NCBI RefSeq assembly: GCF_007672725.1
Contig: NZ_VDTC01000007.1
Span: forward strand, 41,255 to 105,254
Source of the DNA: Corynebacterium aurimucosum ATCC 700975
GTDB taxonomy: Bacteria > Actinomycetota > Actinomycetes > Mycobacteriales > Mycobacteriaceae
Direction of reading: 5' to 3'
Length of the DNA stretch: 64,000 bases
The notes below the pieces were generated by a model. It was not told the origin of the DNA. It saw only the letters and a program-made list of their open reading frames with translations, and made no database searches. The translations under genes were made by a program, and so were the position numbers. Below are positions 16,473 to 25,234 of this stretch, piece after piece; the stretch's first letter is position 1; every line of letters begins with the position of its first letter.

Positions 16473-18203
16473 TTAACCCTTTAGAGCTGGAAAGTCGGAA
16501 TCCGCGTATTCCGTCGATGCTTTCGTCTCGCCGCCGTCAGCGGAGTGGATCTCGTTTTCGCGCTTGCGCAGATCTACACGGCGGATCTTGCCGGAGACGG
16601 TCTTCGGAAGTTCATAGAACTCGAGGCGGCGGATGCGCTTGTAGGGGGCCAACCCATCGCGGCAGTGCTTAAGGATGGACTCGGCGGTCTCCGCTGTCGG
16701 CTCGTAGCCGCCGGCGAGAGCGACGTAGGCCTTTGGCACGGCGAGGCGGATGGGATCCGGGGAGGGTACCACCGCTACCTCGGCAACTGCCGGGTGTTCA
16801 ATGACGACGGATTCGAGTTCGAAAGGGGATAGACGGTAGTCGGAGGCCTTGAAGACATCGTCGGCGCGGCCAATGTAGAAAATGTAGCCGTCCTCATCGC
16901 GCTCCGCGGTGTCTCCCGTGTGGTAGTAGCCATCGCGGAAGACTTCCGCGTTCTTGTCTGGCTCATTGAAATAACCCACAGTCAGGCCGACTGGGCGGGG
17001 ATCGAGCTTCAAGCAGATTTCTCCGGTATCCCCAATCTCATCAGTAGCGGGATCCTTGAGCACGACTTCCCAGCCTGGCAGCGGACGCCCCATCGAGCCT
17101 GGCCTCACCTTTTGCTCTGGGGTATTGGCAATCTGCAGCGTCGTCTCCGTCTGCCCGAAACCATCGCGAACGTTTGTGTTCCAGGCCTTGGCAATGGTGC
17201 TGATGAGCTCGGGGTTGAGCGGCTCGCCAGCCGCAACCAGCTTCTTCGGTGGGGTCTTCATACGGCCCAGGTCTGCTTGGACGAGCATGCGCCAGACCGT
17301 TGGGGGCGCGCAGAAGCTGGTGACGCCTTCTTCTTCCATCTTGTCCATGAGCGCAGCGGCATCGAAGCGCGCATAGTTATATAGGAAGATGGTGGCCCCG
17401 GCGATCCACGGCGCGAAGAAGTTCGACCATGCGTGCTTAGCCCAGCCGGGAGCGGCAACGTTGAGATGGACGTCGCCAGGCGCCAAGCCAATCCAGTACA
17501 TCGTGGTCAGGTGACCCACTGGATAGGACGTGTGAGTGTGCTCGACGAGCTTCGCCTTCGACGTAGTGCCGGAAGTGAAATACAGCAGGAGAGTCTCATC
17601 AGCCTTGGTTTCCTGCTTCGGCGTGTACTCTTCCGAGCCAGTAAAAGAATCCGAATAGCGCAGGGTGGGGTGCGCTGTCTGTGCATCTGGTTCATCACCG
17701 ACCTGGATCAGGGTGAAGTCACCGCTGACGTCTTGGAATTTGGCGGCGTCCTCGGCATTGGCCACAACCCAGGAAATATTGGCTCGGTCAGTGCGGTCCT
17801 GCAGATCAGCCGCGCCAAGCATTGCGGTCGCCGGGTTAAGAACGAAGCCTGCCTTGATGCAGGCCAGCATGCACTCCCACAGCTCTACTTGATTGTTGAG
17901 CATGAGCATGACGCGATCGCCGCGCTGGACGCCCTGGGCCTCCAGCCAGTTGGCCAATTGTGCCGAGCGGGCTGACATCTCAGCAAAGGTACGGCGGGTG
18001 CTGCTGCCATCTGTCTCACAGATGACGAGAGCCTCGCGGTTCTTCGACTCTTCCGCAGTGGCGAGGTGATCAAACCAATCAAGTGCGAAGTTGAAGTGCT
18101 CGAAGCGCGGCCATTCGAAGTTGCTGCGGGCTGCTTCATAATCAGTCTGATAAGAAACCAGCAGGTCGCGGGCTGCTTGGAATTGTTCGGTCACCGTGGT
18201 CAT
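16473..18203 (-). CDS. AMP-forming acyl-CoA synthetase (short/medium chain)
   Basis: 576-residue ANL-family ligase that activates a carboxylic acid to acyl-CoA through an acyl-AMP. Seen: the P-loop LLLYFTSGTTSKAKLVEH near residue 205, DGFGQTETT (A5 motif), YHTGDTAERDEDGYIFYIGRADD (A7-A8), and the C-terminal lysine motif LPKTVSGKIRR near residue 546. That lysine is the residue reversibly acetylated in this family, and a pat-acuC pair lies 3-7 kb away. Length and motifs fit AcsM/medium-chain ligases better than acetyl-CoA synthetase. A perfect palindrome lies 101-120 bp upstream. Confidence 0.88.
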   Translation of the reverse strand: MTTVTEQFQAARDLLVSYQTDYEAARSNFEWPRFEHFNFALDWFDHLATAEESKNREALVICETDGSSTRRTFAEMSARSAQLANWLEAQGVQRGDRVMLMLNNQVELWECMLACIKAGFVLNPATAMLGAADLQDRTDRANISWVVANAEDAAKFQDVSGDFTLIQVGDEPDAQTAHPTLRYSDSFTGSEEYTPKQETKADETLLLYFTSGTTSKAKLVEHTHTSYPVGHLTTMYWIGLAPGDVHLNVAAPGWAKHAWSNFFAPWIAGATIFLYNYARFDAAALMDKMEEEGVTSFCAPPTVWRMLVQADLGRMKTPPKKLVAAGEPLNPELISTIAKAWNTNVRDGFGQTETTLQIANTPEQKVRPGSMGRPLPGWEVVLKDPATDEIGDTGEICLKLDPRPVGLTVGYFNEPDKNAEVFRDGYYHTGDTAERDEDGYIFYIGRADDVFKASDYRLSPFELESVVIEHPAVAEVAVVPSPDPIRLAVPKAYVALAGGYEPTAETAESILKHCRDGLAPYKRIRRLEFYELPKTVSGKIRRVDLRKRENEIHSADGGETKASTEYADSDFPALKG

Positions 18204-18303
18204 TGGTTCTCCTCTAGCTTGTGCTCAAATGGGGAAGGACGGCGCACTGGCTATGGCCCGTGTCCCAAACCGTTCGTCTCTGTGACGTGGGTCGCAGCCT
18301 ACT

Positions 18304-18323
18304 TTACTTCGAGTTCGAAGTAA
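18304..18323. promoter_or_regulatory. Perfect palindromic operator upstream of the acyl-CoA synthetase
   Basis: TTACTTCGA, GT, TCGAAGTAA: 9-bp arms around a 2-bp centre. The site lies between the TetR gene stop (18363) and the synthetase start (18203), on the synthetase's promoter side. Size and symmetry fit a TetR-family operator; the TetR protein encoded next door is the obvious candidate. Confidence 0.6.
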
Positions 18324-18362
18324 TGGCTAGAGATTTTCTGAACTGCCTTTGAAAGATGCAGG

Positions 18363-18923
18363 TTAGCGTAGTGAAATTCCGTGGAGAATGAGCTGGCCAA
18401 GGGTGTGGTAGGCCTCTGCTGGGGCCAGGGTGTCTGAGTAAAAGCCCTGCTGAATATCACTCATTGAGCGCTGGATAAGGCGGGAGACAAAGTCGGTGTA
18501 CTCGGCGGTGAATTCCCCAGCCTCGACGCCCTGGCTGAGTAGCTTGTGGATAGTCTCGGTAGCTCTCCTCGTGTTGAGGCTATACACCTCCTGAGCGGCG
18601 GGTTCAGAGGCGAGGTCGCGCATGAACTCAGGGCTCGCGGGTTCCAGGGCAATGGTCATCGAGGAGAAGTATTTCTCAAGAGCTTGGGCGTATGTGGGCG
18701 CTGTGGTGACTGCGGTGCGACGGGTGATTTCTTTGAAGAAGCTGACCAGTACGCGGCGAATGATCGCGTCTCTGGATGGGCCTAATGCGTACATGGTCGA
18801 TTTTGAGCATTGGTAGCGCTTCGTTGCGCCGTCGATGGTAAAGGATTCGAAGCCCTCGGCTAGAAAGTCCTGCAAGAGGGCATTGAACAGCTCGCGTTGT
18901 CGTGGCGTGAGTGGTTGGGTCAT
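18363..18923 (-). CDS. TetR-family transcriptional regulator
   Basis: About 186 residues. The N-terminal helix-turn-helix is RQRELFNALLQDFLAEGFE, then FTIDGATKRYQCSKSTMYAL, in the first 50 residues; the rest is a helical ligand domain. I placed the start at the ATG at 18923 because the family begins close to the helix-turn-helix; the frame is open to 19004. It lies between the acyl-CoA synthetase (same strand) and the acyl-CoA dehydrogenase operon (divergent), so it probably controls one or both. Candidate operators are at 18304-18323 and 19021-19048. Confidence 0.85.
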   Translation of the reverse strand: MTQPLTPRQRELFNALLQDFLAEGFESFTIDGATKRYQCSKSTMYALGPSRDAIIRRVLVSFFKEITRRTAVTTAPTYAQALEKYFSSMTIALEPASPEFMRDLASEPAAQEVYSLNTRRATETIHKLLSQGVEAGEFTAEYTDFVSRLIQRSMSDIQQGFYSDTLAPAEAYHTLGQLILHGISLR

Positions 18924-19020
18924 GAGTCTTTCTGCCTCTCGGTGGTCCTGGCTATGTGGGGTATTTGTGTGCGTTCTCCCCAGTCTGTTGCGCACAATGA
19001 TCATAGAACACGGCGCGTAA

Positions 19021-19048
19021 GAGTACGGAAAGATGTATATTCGTACTC
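19021..19048. promoter_or_regulatory. Inverted repeat in the divergent promoter of tetR and the dehydrogenase
   Basis: GAGTACG (19021-19027) and CGTACTC (19042-19048) form 7-bp arms around 14 bp that includes a TATATT -10-like box. It could be the operator of the divergent promoter region. It differs from the palindrome at 18304, so the same protein need not bind both. Confidence 0.4.
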
Positions 19049-19152
19049 ATTCAATGTGAAGAGCCCATTGATGCCTGAGTCCAAGAGTTTGTATGTGGCC
19101 TGGAGAAAGCCCATACAGCGACCTTAAAACCCAGCTAGAAAGGTAGAAAGCT

Positions 19153-20361
19153 ATGCCGCCGATTCTTAGTTCGCAACACCCCAGCGGGAAACATTTGGAG
19201 AGCATTAAGTACCCCCACGCTGATATTTTCGCGGTGGCAGATCGTCTCGTCCCAGAGGAACAGGCGCGGTTAGCAGAGATCCACGAGTTCTTGCAGACGG
19301 AGATTCGCCCTGTCGTAGGCGAATACTGGGACCGTGAGGAGCTGCCATTCGATCTTCTTCCCCGCATGGCGGAGATGGGCTTGGGCGAAATTGAACTCAC
19401 GGATACCTCGCGCCTTTACCGCGGGCTGGTGTACGCGGAAGTAACCCGCGCGGACGTGTCCTTGTCTGCCCTGGTGGGCATTCACAACGAGCTGGTCCTC
19501 GGACTCATCGACAAACTGGGCTCGCCAGAGCAAAAGGACACCTGGCTAGCAGGTTTGCGCCAATTCACCAAGGTGGGTTGCTTTGCGTTGACCGAACCGG
19601 AGCACGGCTCCGATATCGCCGGCGGCCTTGCCACCACAGCAGAGCGCACCGCTGAAGGCTGGCTCATCAATGGAGCGAAACGTTGGATCGGGGCCGGCAC
19701 CTTCGCCGATTTTGCTATCACCTTCGCACGGGATAAAGCAGACAATGAGATTAAGGCCTTCATCGTTGAACTCGACCGCGAGGGCGTAACGCGCAGCAAG
19801 ATTTCGCGCAAGATGGGCCTGCGCATCATGCAGAATGCGGACCTTAAGTTCGACAACGTCCTCATCCCACACGAGAACCTGATTCCGGGTGCGGAATCCT
19901 TTGCCAACGTCAATGACTTCCTGTGTTACTCGCGCGCCTGGGTGGGCTGGCAGGGAGCCGGCTTGCAACTAGGCATCTTCGACAAGGCCCGCGAGTACGC
20001 GGTCAAGCGCCAGCAGTTTGGCAGGCCAATCGCCAAATTCCAGTTGGTCCAGGAGCAGCTTTCTCGTATCCTCGGCAACGCCACCGCGTCACTCGCCATG
20101 ATGGCGCAGCTGGCAGAGATTCAAGAACAAGGAAAGCTGGAAATGCCTTTTGCTGCCTTGGCAAAGGCAACCACCACCCGCCTGGCGCGCGAATCCGCCG
20201 CGGCGGGCCGCAACATCGGCGGAGGAAACGGCATCCTGACCGAATACGACTTGTCGAAGATGATGGATGATGCCGAGATTCTCTTCACCTACGAGGGAAC
20301 CTACGACATCAACTCGCTCATCGTCGGCCGCGCTGTCACCGGCGTTTCCGCTTTCGTTTAA
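19153..20361 (+). CDS. Acyl-CoA dehydrogenase
   Basis: 402-residue FAD flavoenzyme making a 2,3-double bond in acyl-CoA. Seen: CFALTEPEHGSDIAG (flavin and substrate loop), GWLINGAKRWIGAG, RQQFGRPIAKFQLVQEQL, and a C-terminal YEGTYDINSLIVGRAVTG containing the catalytic Glu in the glutaryl-CoA-dehydrogenase-like position. No decarboxylation-specific residue can be judged by eye. In this setting isobutyryl-CoA or 2-methylbutyryl-CoA are likely substrates, by inference. It heads a two-gene unit with the dehydrogenase at 20411. Confidence 0.88.
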   Translation: MPPILSSQHPSGKHLESIKYPHADIFAVADRLVPEEQARLAEIHEFLQTEIRPVVGEYWDREELPFDLLPRMAEMGLGEIELTDTSRLYRGLVYAEVTRADVSLSALVGIHNELVLGLIDKLGSPEQKDTWLAGLRQFTKVGCFALTEPEHGSDIAGGLATTAERTAEGWLINGAKRWIGAGTFADFAITFARDKADNEIKAFIVELDREGVTRSKISRKMGLRIMQNADLKFDNVLIPHENLIPGAESFANVNDFLCYSRAWVGWQGAGLQLGIFDKAREYAVKRQQFGRPIAKFQLVQEQLSRILGNATASLAMMAQLAEIQEQGKLEMPFAALAKATTTRLARESAAAGRNIGGGNGILTEYDLSKMMDDAEILFTYEGTYDINSLIVGRAVTGVSAFV

Positions 20362-20410
20362 ACAGCCCTGTCAAACCCCACACCCCACGGTGATTAAAGG
20401 AGAAAACACC

Positions 20411-21160
20411 ATGAACCTGCACGAAGCATCCGCCGTCGTTACCGGCGGTGCATCCGGCCTCGGGGCCGCAACGGCCGCAGAACTCGCGGAGCACGGAGCC
20501 ACGGTCACCGTGCTCGATCTGTCCGTCCCGGAGGAGAAACAAAACGGAATCAATTACACGGCAGTTGACGTCACCGATGCAGCCGCAGTACGCGAAGCGG
20601 TTCTCGCCGCATCCAAGCAAAAGCCTTTGCGCGTGGCGGTGAATTGCGCAGGCATCTGCCCTTCAGCACGCATCTTCGGGCGAAAAGGCCCCCACGACCC
20701 GGAGCTGTTTTCTAAGACGATCAACGTTAACCTCATGGGAACCTTCCACGTCATGACCGCAGCCGCCGAGGCGATGGCCCAGGCAGAACCACTCGACGAG
20801 GACGGCCAGCGCGGAGTCATCATCAACACCGCTTCCGTCGCGGCCTTCGAAGGGCAGGTTGGCCAGGCGGCCTACGCGGCGTCGAAGGGCGCGGTGGCTG
20901 CCCTGTCGATTACCGGAGCACGGGATCTCGCCTCGTTGGGAATCCGTGTCAATGCCATCGCGCCGGGCGTCGTAGCTACCCCGATGATGGAACAAATCAC
21001 TCCGGAGTTCCGCGAACAGCTCGAGGCCACCGTGCCTTTCCCCGCAAGGCTGGCAAAGCCGGAGGAATTCGCCGCCCTAGCTGTGTCCATTACCGAGAAC
21101 CCTTATATCAATGGCGAAACGATTCGCTTGGATGGTGCGCTGCGTATGCCGCCACGCTAA
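20411..21160 (+). CDS. Short-chain dehydrogenase, 3-hydroxyacyl-CoA dehydrogenase type II (HSD17B10-like)
   Basis: 249-residue classical SDR. It has the TGGASGLGAATAAEL nucleotide site (residues 12-26), NCAGI near 80, a catalytic Ser in INTASVAAFEGQ and YAASKGAVAAL (YxxxK), and the GVVATPM segment typical of type II 3-hydroxyacyl-CoA dehydrogenases. Homologues oxidise 2-methyl-3-hydroxybutyryl-CoA in isoleucine breakdown. The start at 20411 is preceded by AAGGAGA; the frame upstream overlaps the acyl-CoA dehydrogenase and is not family-like. Only 49 bp separate it from the upstream gene. Confidence 0.88.
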   Translation: MNLHEASAVVTGGASGLGAATAAELAEHGATVTVLDLSVPEEKQNGINYTAVDVTDAAAVREAVLAASKQKPLRVAVNCAGICPSARIFGRKGPHDPELFSKTINVNLMGTFHVMTAAAEAMAQAEPLDEDGQRGVIINTASVAAFEGQVGQAAYAASKGAVAALSITGARDLASLGIRVNAIAPGVVATPMMEQITPEFREQLEATVPFPARLAKPEEFAALAVSITENPYINGETIRLDGALRMPPR

Positions 21161-21232
21161 GGGCCTCATCACGAGAATCAACCCTCAGAAACCCATCACG
21201 CGCGCATTGTCGACGCCCCTCCGATACGGGGC

Positions 21233-22366
21233 CTAGCCATAAGCCGGCAGGCCCCAACAGGGAAAGACTGCGCGCGTAGTCTGCACCAGCGCTGCGTGCG
21301 GCTTTTCAGCCATGACCTTGGTGGGATCGAAACCCCCAATGGCGGCGCACGCACCCTCATCACCCAAGGTGGGCGAGCCCTCCCAGCCGTTCGGCATCCG
21401 TTCCGAAGCTGCGAGCTCAACGTCGGCGACTGCGGCCAGCACCTGGGTCCACGCGCGGGCAACGGCGTCGACGTGATATCCGCCGCCGCCAAGCGCGACC
21501 CATCGCCCACCCGCAAACTGTTTCGCCCATACCGCCACTGAGCGATAAGCCCGCGCCATCGCGTCGATGGTGAGTTCCAGATCCGCGAGGGGATCGGAAC
21601 GGTGTGGGTCCGCACCGTGCTGGGAAATGATGAAGTCGGGGCGGAACTTCTTGAGAAGCGGCGGGACGACCGCGTGGATGACTTGCAGCCATTCCTCGTC
21701 ACTTACCCCGCGGGGCAGGGCCACGTTAACCGCGGTCCCTTCCGCGCCTTGACCACCAATCTCGTGTGCATAACCAGTCCCGGGGAAGAGATAGAGTCCC
21801 GATTCGTGTACCGAGACGGTGAGCACGTTGGGGTCATCCCAAAAAATCTTTTCGACGCCGTCACCGTGGTGGGCATCTAAGTCCAGGTACACCACGCGTT
21901 GGGCGCCATTTGCCTTAAGCCAACGGATGGCAATCGCAGCATCGTTGTACATGCAAAAGCCTGACATGGAATCGGCGAAGGCGTGGTGCAACCCGCCGGA
22001 AAGGTTAACGGCGCGCTGCGCACGGCCCTCCCACACAGCGCGCGCGGCCGCTAGGGTGCCACCGGCGATGCGCGCGGCGACCGTCGATAAGCCGTGGCTA
22101 ATCGGGTTGTCTTCAGTGCCCAAGCCATAGTGAGCGGAAGGCACCTCGGCGCGGGTGGCGGCGATGTAATCAGGACTGTGAACGAGCTCCAAGTGGGAGG
22201 TATTCAACGGGGCGGGACATTCGATGTCGAATTCTTCCAGCACACCAAAGTGTTTGGCCAGCGACAGTGCTGCGGCGACTCGGTCCGGTCCCATCGGATG
22301 CCCAGGGCCCAGCGAATAGCGGTGCATCTCCTCGGAGGCAAAAAGAAGAGGCTTCGTCTGGTTCAT
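21233..22366 (-). CDS. acuC: Acetoin utilization protein AcuC, class I histone deacetylase family
   Basis: 377-residue zinc-dependent protein lysine deacetylase. The catalytic core is present: SGGLHHAFADSMSGFCMYND (His pair), LDLDAHHGDGVE (zinc Asp and His), and QHGADPHRSDPL (second zinc Asp). AcuC proteins remove acetyl groups from AMP-forming acetyl-CoA synthetase and so reactivate it. Its start overlaps the 3' end of the acetyltransferase gene by 4 bp, so writer and eraser are translationally coupled. Confidence 0.92.
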   Translation of the reverse strand: MNQTKPLLFASEEMHRYSLGPGHPMGPDRVAAALSLAKHFGVLEEFDIECPAPLNTSHLELVHSPDYIAATRAEVPSAHYGLGTEDNPISHGLSTVAARIAGGTLAAARAVWEGRAQRAVNLSGGLHHAFADSMSGFCMYNDAAIAIRWLKANGAQRVVYLDLDAHHGDGVEKIFWDDPNVLTVSVHESGLYLFPGTGYAHEIGGQGAEGTAVNVALPRGVSDEEWLQVIHAVVPPLLKKFRPDFIISQHGADPHRSDPLADLELTIDAMARAYRSVAVWAKQFAGGRWVALGGGGYHVDAVARAWTQVLAAVADVELAASERMPNGWEGSPTLGDEGACAAIGGFDPTKVMAEKPHAALVQTTRAVFPCWGLPAYG

Positions 22367-25002
22367 GACAAGGACCTCGCGAGAGGATCGCGGACATCAC
22401 CGAGCGGTGCGATGCGCATTCGAGCCCCCACCACAACAGTGTGCGCTACCCCGGCGATGACAGGGGAAAGCTCAATATCGACGAGTGCAGCAATGTCGTC
22501 CTTGAGCTGTGCCAGCTGCATCATGACCTCTTCGACACGGTGCAGTTTGGCGGCTTTGGTGCCGCGGTAACCAGCAAGAAGGGGAGAAGCTTTGAGGCAG
22601 CTGAGCATGTCGAGTGCATCGGTGCGACGAAGCGGGGGCACGCGCCACTCGACGTCTCCCAAAAGATCCGAGGGTAGACCGGAGAAACCGGCGGAAATCA
22701 TGGGCCCAACAACAGGATCTTCGATGGCGCGCACAGTGAGAGAGGCGCCAGCTGTGACCATGCGTTGCACGACTGGGATGAGAATGGCCGGATCCTCGCC
22801 CAAGTGGAGATCGCGCGTGAGCTGGGTGATGGTAGTCCACGCGCGCACCATGGATTCTTCGTCATGGATGCTGCGCACGACGGTGGGCAGCTCCGAACGG
22901 CCCCGCACCATCTGCGAGCTGCACTTGAGGACGACATCCCAGCCGTAATCGCGACCGGCCGCGATTGCTTCGTCGAGGGTGCGCACCGGGGCCCAAGGGA
23001 CGATCTCTATGCCATAAGCCCTAAGGATTCGCGCGCACTCCTCGTCGGTGGCCCAGCGTCCCGTGGGGGAATCAGTCAGAACCTCCGCGACCACACCGCG
23101 CGCTTCTGCAAGGCCCGTGCTGTTGGCGAACTCATCGGAAGGATTGGGACGTGCTAGGGTGCGGCGGCGTTCATTATCGATGATGGTGGCCAAAGCCTCA
23201 ATGGCGTCGGCGTAGGTGCCAAACACGGGAAGTTGGCCGGGTGCCTCTGGGCCCTCGGCGGTGCGGAAATCGGGGATATCAAAACCCACGAAGCTGGCGA
23301 TGAGCGGGGTATCCGTCGTCGTTGCCGCCAACTGGGACAGATTTACGTAGGCCTCCTTGAGGATGAACTCACCAACTTCCACGACGGCGCACAGCACCGC
23401 GTCGATACCCGGATCTTCTAGGGCGCGCCGGGCCTGCTCCGTGATGGCGGGGGCGGGGTCATCGACGACGGTGGTGGCGTGCGGGCGCAGCCCGAAGCGC
23501 CAGGCTGCCTGTTCCATCTGCGCGGTGAGGCCGGAGGAATTCGACATCACTGCGATGCGACGGCCCTGCGGAACGGGTTGGCGCGCGAGGAGCTGGGCGA
23601 TGTCGAGCATGGCATCGCGGCGGGTGACCACCATTGCCCCGGTGCAGTGAATGATCTCGTCGAGCGCAGCCGGGCTCGCCGCCGATAGTCCCTCCACCGC
23701 GTAGTGGCGGGCCGACTTCAGAGCCCGGGAGGGCAAGAAAACGACGACGTGCTTGTCCAGCGCTAGGCGGCGCAGCACCCGGAAGAATTTGCGCGGGTTA
23801 CCAATCGAGTCGAGGGAGAGCAAACAAATTCGTGTGGTCTCATCTTGGCTCCAGAATTGCATGACGTCATTGCCTGTGACGTCAGCGAAGGAACCGGCGG
23901 CAATGAAATTGCTGAGGCCGCACCCGAGCTGCAGTGCATGGGACAGAGCTAGCGTCGCCACACCTGCAGACTGCGTAAACAAGCCCACTTGCCCGGAGCG
24001 CGGCATGGGGGCCGGGCTGGCGTTGAGGCGAACAGCCGCGTCTGTGTTGATAAGGCCCAGCGCAGCTGGGCCGAGGGCTCGTAGTCCGTAGTCCCTAGCT
24101 GCGAGCACGATGTCGCGAGCCTGGTCGGGGGAGAGGTTGGGGTTCTGGCTGCGGGAGATGAGGACCACTCCCTTGGCGCCGGCAGCGGCAGCAGCCTGCA
24201 TAGCCTCGGTTCCGCCGTGGCCTTGGAACTCGATGACGACGAGATCCACCGGTTTATCAAGGTCATAGAGCTCATCGACGCTGTGCAGGTTGTGCAGTGA
24301 ACCGTTGAAACCGGCGCTGGCCAGTTGCCGGCTGGAGAGCGTGCCCACCACCGCCACTGAGCGTGGGTTGAGCAAACGGTGGATCGAGTTGGCCTCTGCG
24401 CGCAGCTCGCGGCGCTCCATGACATCGCGGGAGTTCTCATTCGGCGCAATTCGGAAATCCACCCGAATGAAACCATCCTCGAGCTCCGGCTTCGCGGAAT
24501 ACCCCGCGCGTACGAAAACCTGCACCATCCTGCGGTTCTGCGTCAGCATCTCCGCGAAGAAGCGCTCCACTTTTCCCTCGCGTCCAATCTCTGCGAGGTG
24601 CTCGAGCAGGATATTAGCCACGCCTTTTCCGTGGTGGGAATCTTGGACAAGGAAGGAGACATCGCCCACCCGCGCGGGCAGGAAGTGTTCGACAATGGAG
24701 TATCCGGCGACGGCCACGACATTGCCGCGTTCCACCATGACGAGGGTGACTTTGTCATAGCCATCCGTGTGGAGCCAACGGTCCAGGTCATCGTCGGTCA
24801 GCGTGGGGTGCGTGCCGAAGAAGCGTAGGTACTTCGATTGATCTGAGACGCGGTCGTAAAAGGCGCGGATGGCGTCGCGGTCGGCGGGCGTGATGGGGCG
24901 CAGCGTAGCGATGTCGCCGTCGTTGAGGATGACATCGGCTTCCCAATTCTGCGGCTCGGGGCCGGTAGGCGCGGTAGACGTGGGCTGCTCCATGTGGTCC
25001 AT
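22363..25002 (-). CDS. pat: Pat-type protein lysine acetyltransferase (N-terminal GNAT plus acyl-CoA synthetase-like domains)
   Basis: 879 residues. An N-terminal GNAT domain (about 30-190, acetyl-CoA loop HHGKGVANILLEHL) is followed by a CoA-binding domain (NPRSVAVVGTLS, about 212), succinyl-CoA-ligase-like domains and an ATP-grasp domain to the C-terminus. This order is the reverse of E. coli PatZ and matches the actinobacterial type with GNAT first. At the place where active ADP-forming synthetases have the SHTGALAG phosphohistidine loop I read EGLSAASPAALDE, with no histidine. The synthetase part is therefore probably regulatory. It heads the operon with acuC. Confidence 0.85.
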   Translation of the reverse strand: MDHMEQPTSTAPTGPEPQNWEADVILNDGDIATLRPITPADRDAIRAFYDRVSDQSKYLRFFGTHPTLTDDDLDRWLHTDGYDKVTLVMVERGNVVAVAGYSIVEHFLPARVGDVSFLVQDSHHGKGVANILLEHLAEIGREGKVERFFAEMLTQNRRMVQVFVRAGYSAKPELEDGFIRVDFRIAPNENSRDVMERRELRAEANSIHRLLNPRSVAVVGTLSSRQLASAGFNGSLHNLHSVDELYDLDKPVDLVVIEFQGHGGTEAMQAAAAAGAKGVVLISRSQNPNLSPDQARDIVLAARDYGLRALGPAALGLINTDAAVRLNASPAPMPRSGQVGLFTQSAGVATLALSHALQLGCGLSNFIAAGSFADVTGNDVMQFWSQDETTRICLLSLDSIGNPRKFFRVLRRLALDKHVVVFLPSRALKSARHYAVEGLSAASPAALDEIIHCTGAMVVTRRDAMLDIAQLLARQPVPQGRRIAVMSNSSGLTAQMEQAAWRFGLRPHATTVVDDPAPAITEQARRALEDPGIDAVLCAVVEVGEFILKEAYVNLSQLAATTTDTPLIASFVGFDIPDFRTAEGPEAPGQLPVFGTYADAIEALATIIDNERRRTLARPNPSDEFANSTGLAEARGVVAEVLTDSPTGRWATDEECARILRAYGIEIVPWAPVRTLDEAIAAGRDYGWDVVLKCSSQMVRGRSELPTVVRSIHDEESMVRAWTTITQLTRDLHLGEDPAILIPVVQRMVTAGASLTVRAIEDPVVGPMISAGFSGLPSDLLGDVEWRVPPLRRTDALDMLSCLKASPLLAGYRGTKAAKLHRVEEVMMQLAQLKDDIAALVDIELSPVIAGVAHTVVVGARMRIAPLGDVRDPLARSLS

Positions 25003-25040
25003 GTCATCACCTTAGCCAACGCTACGTCGAGCTCAGGACA

Positions 25041-25057
25041 GGTGAACAGCATTCACC
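25041..25057. promoter_or_regulatory. Short inverted repeat between divergent pat and mmsA
   Basis: GGTGAA (25041-25046) and TTCACC (25052-25057) are separated by 5 bp, 39 bp upstream of the pat start. Possible regulator site. The rest of the 232-bp divergent region holds no other clear element except AT-rich -10-like stretches. Confidence 0.3.
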
Positions 25058-25234
25058 CCACCGGGCTTTGGGGAGGGCATCCACAAAAGCACTGGACAGT
25101 ATATGTACGGCACATCACTGCAGGGGGTGAATCGTGTTCTGTATCTCAATTTCTATGGCGGGCGGTTGTTATTCAACGTTAGTGTGTGACCCAAGCCATA
25201 CAGGGAGCCGGAGGTTCCAGGAAGGAGACGCGCC

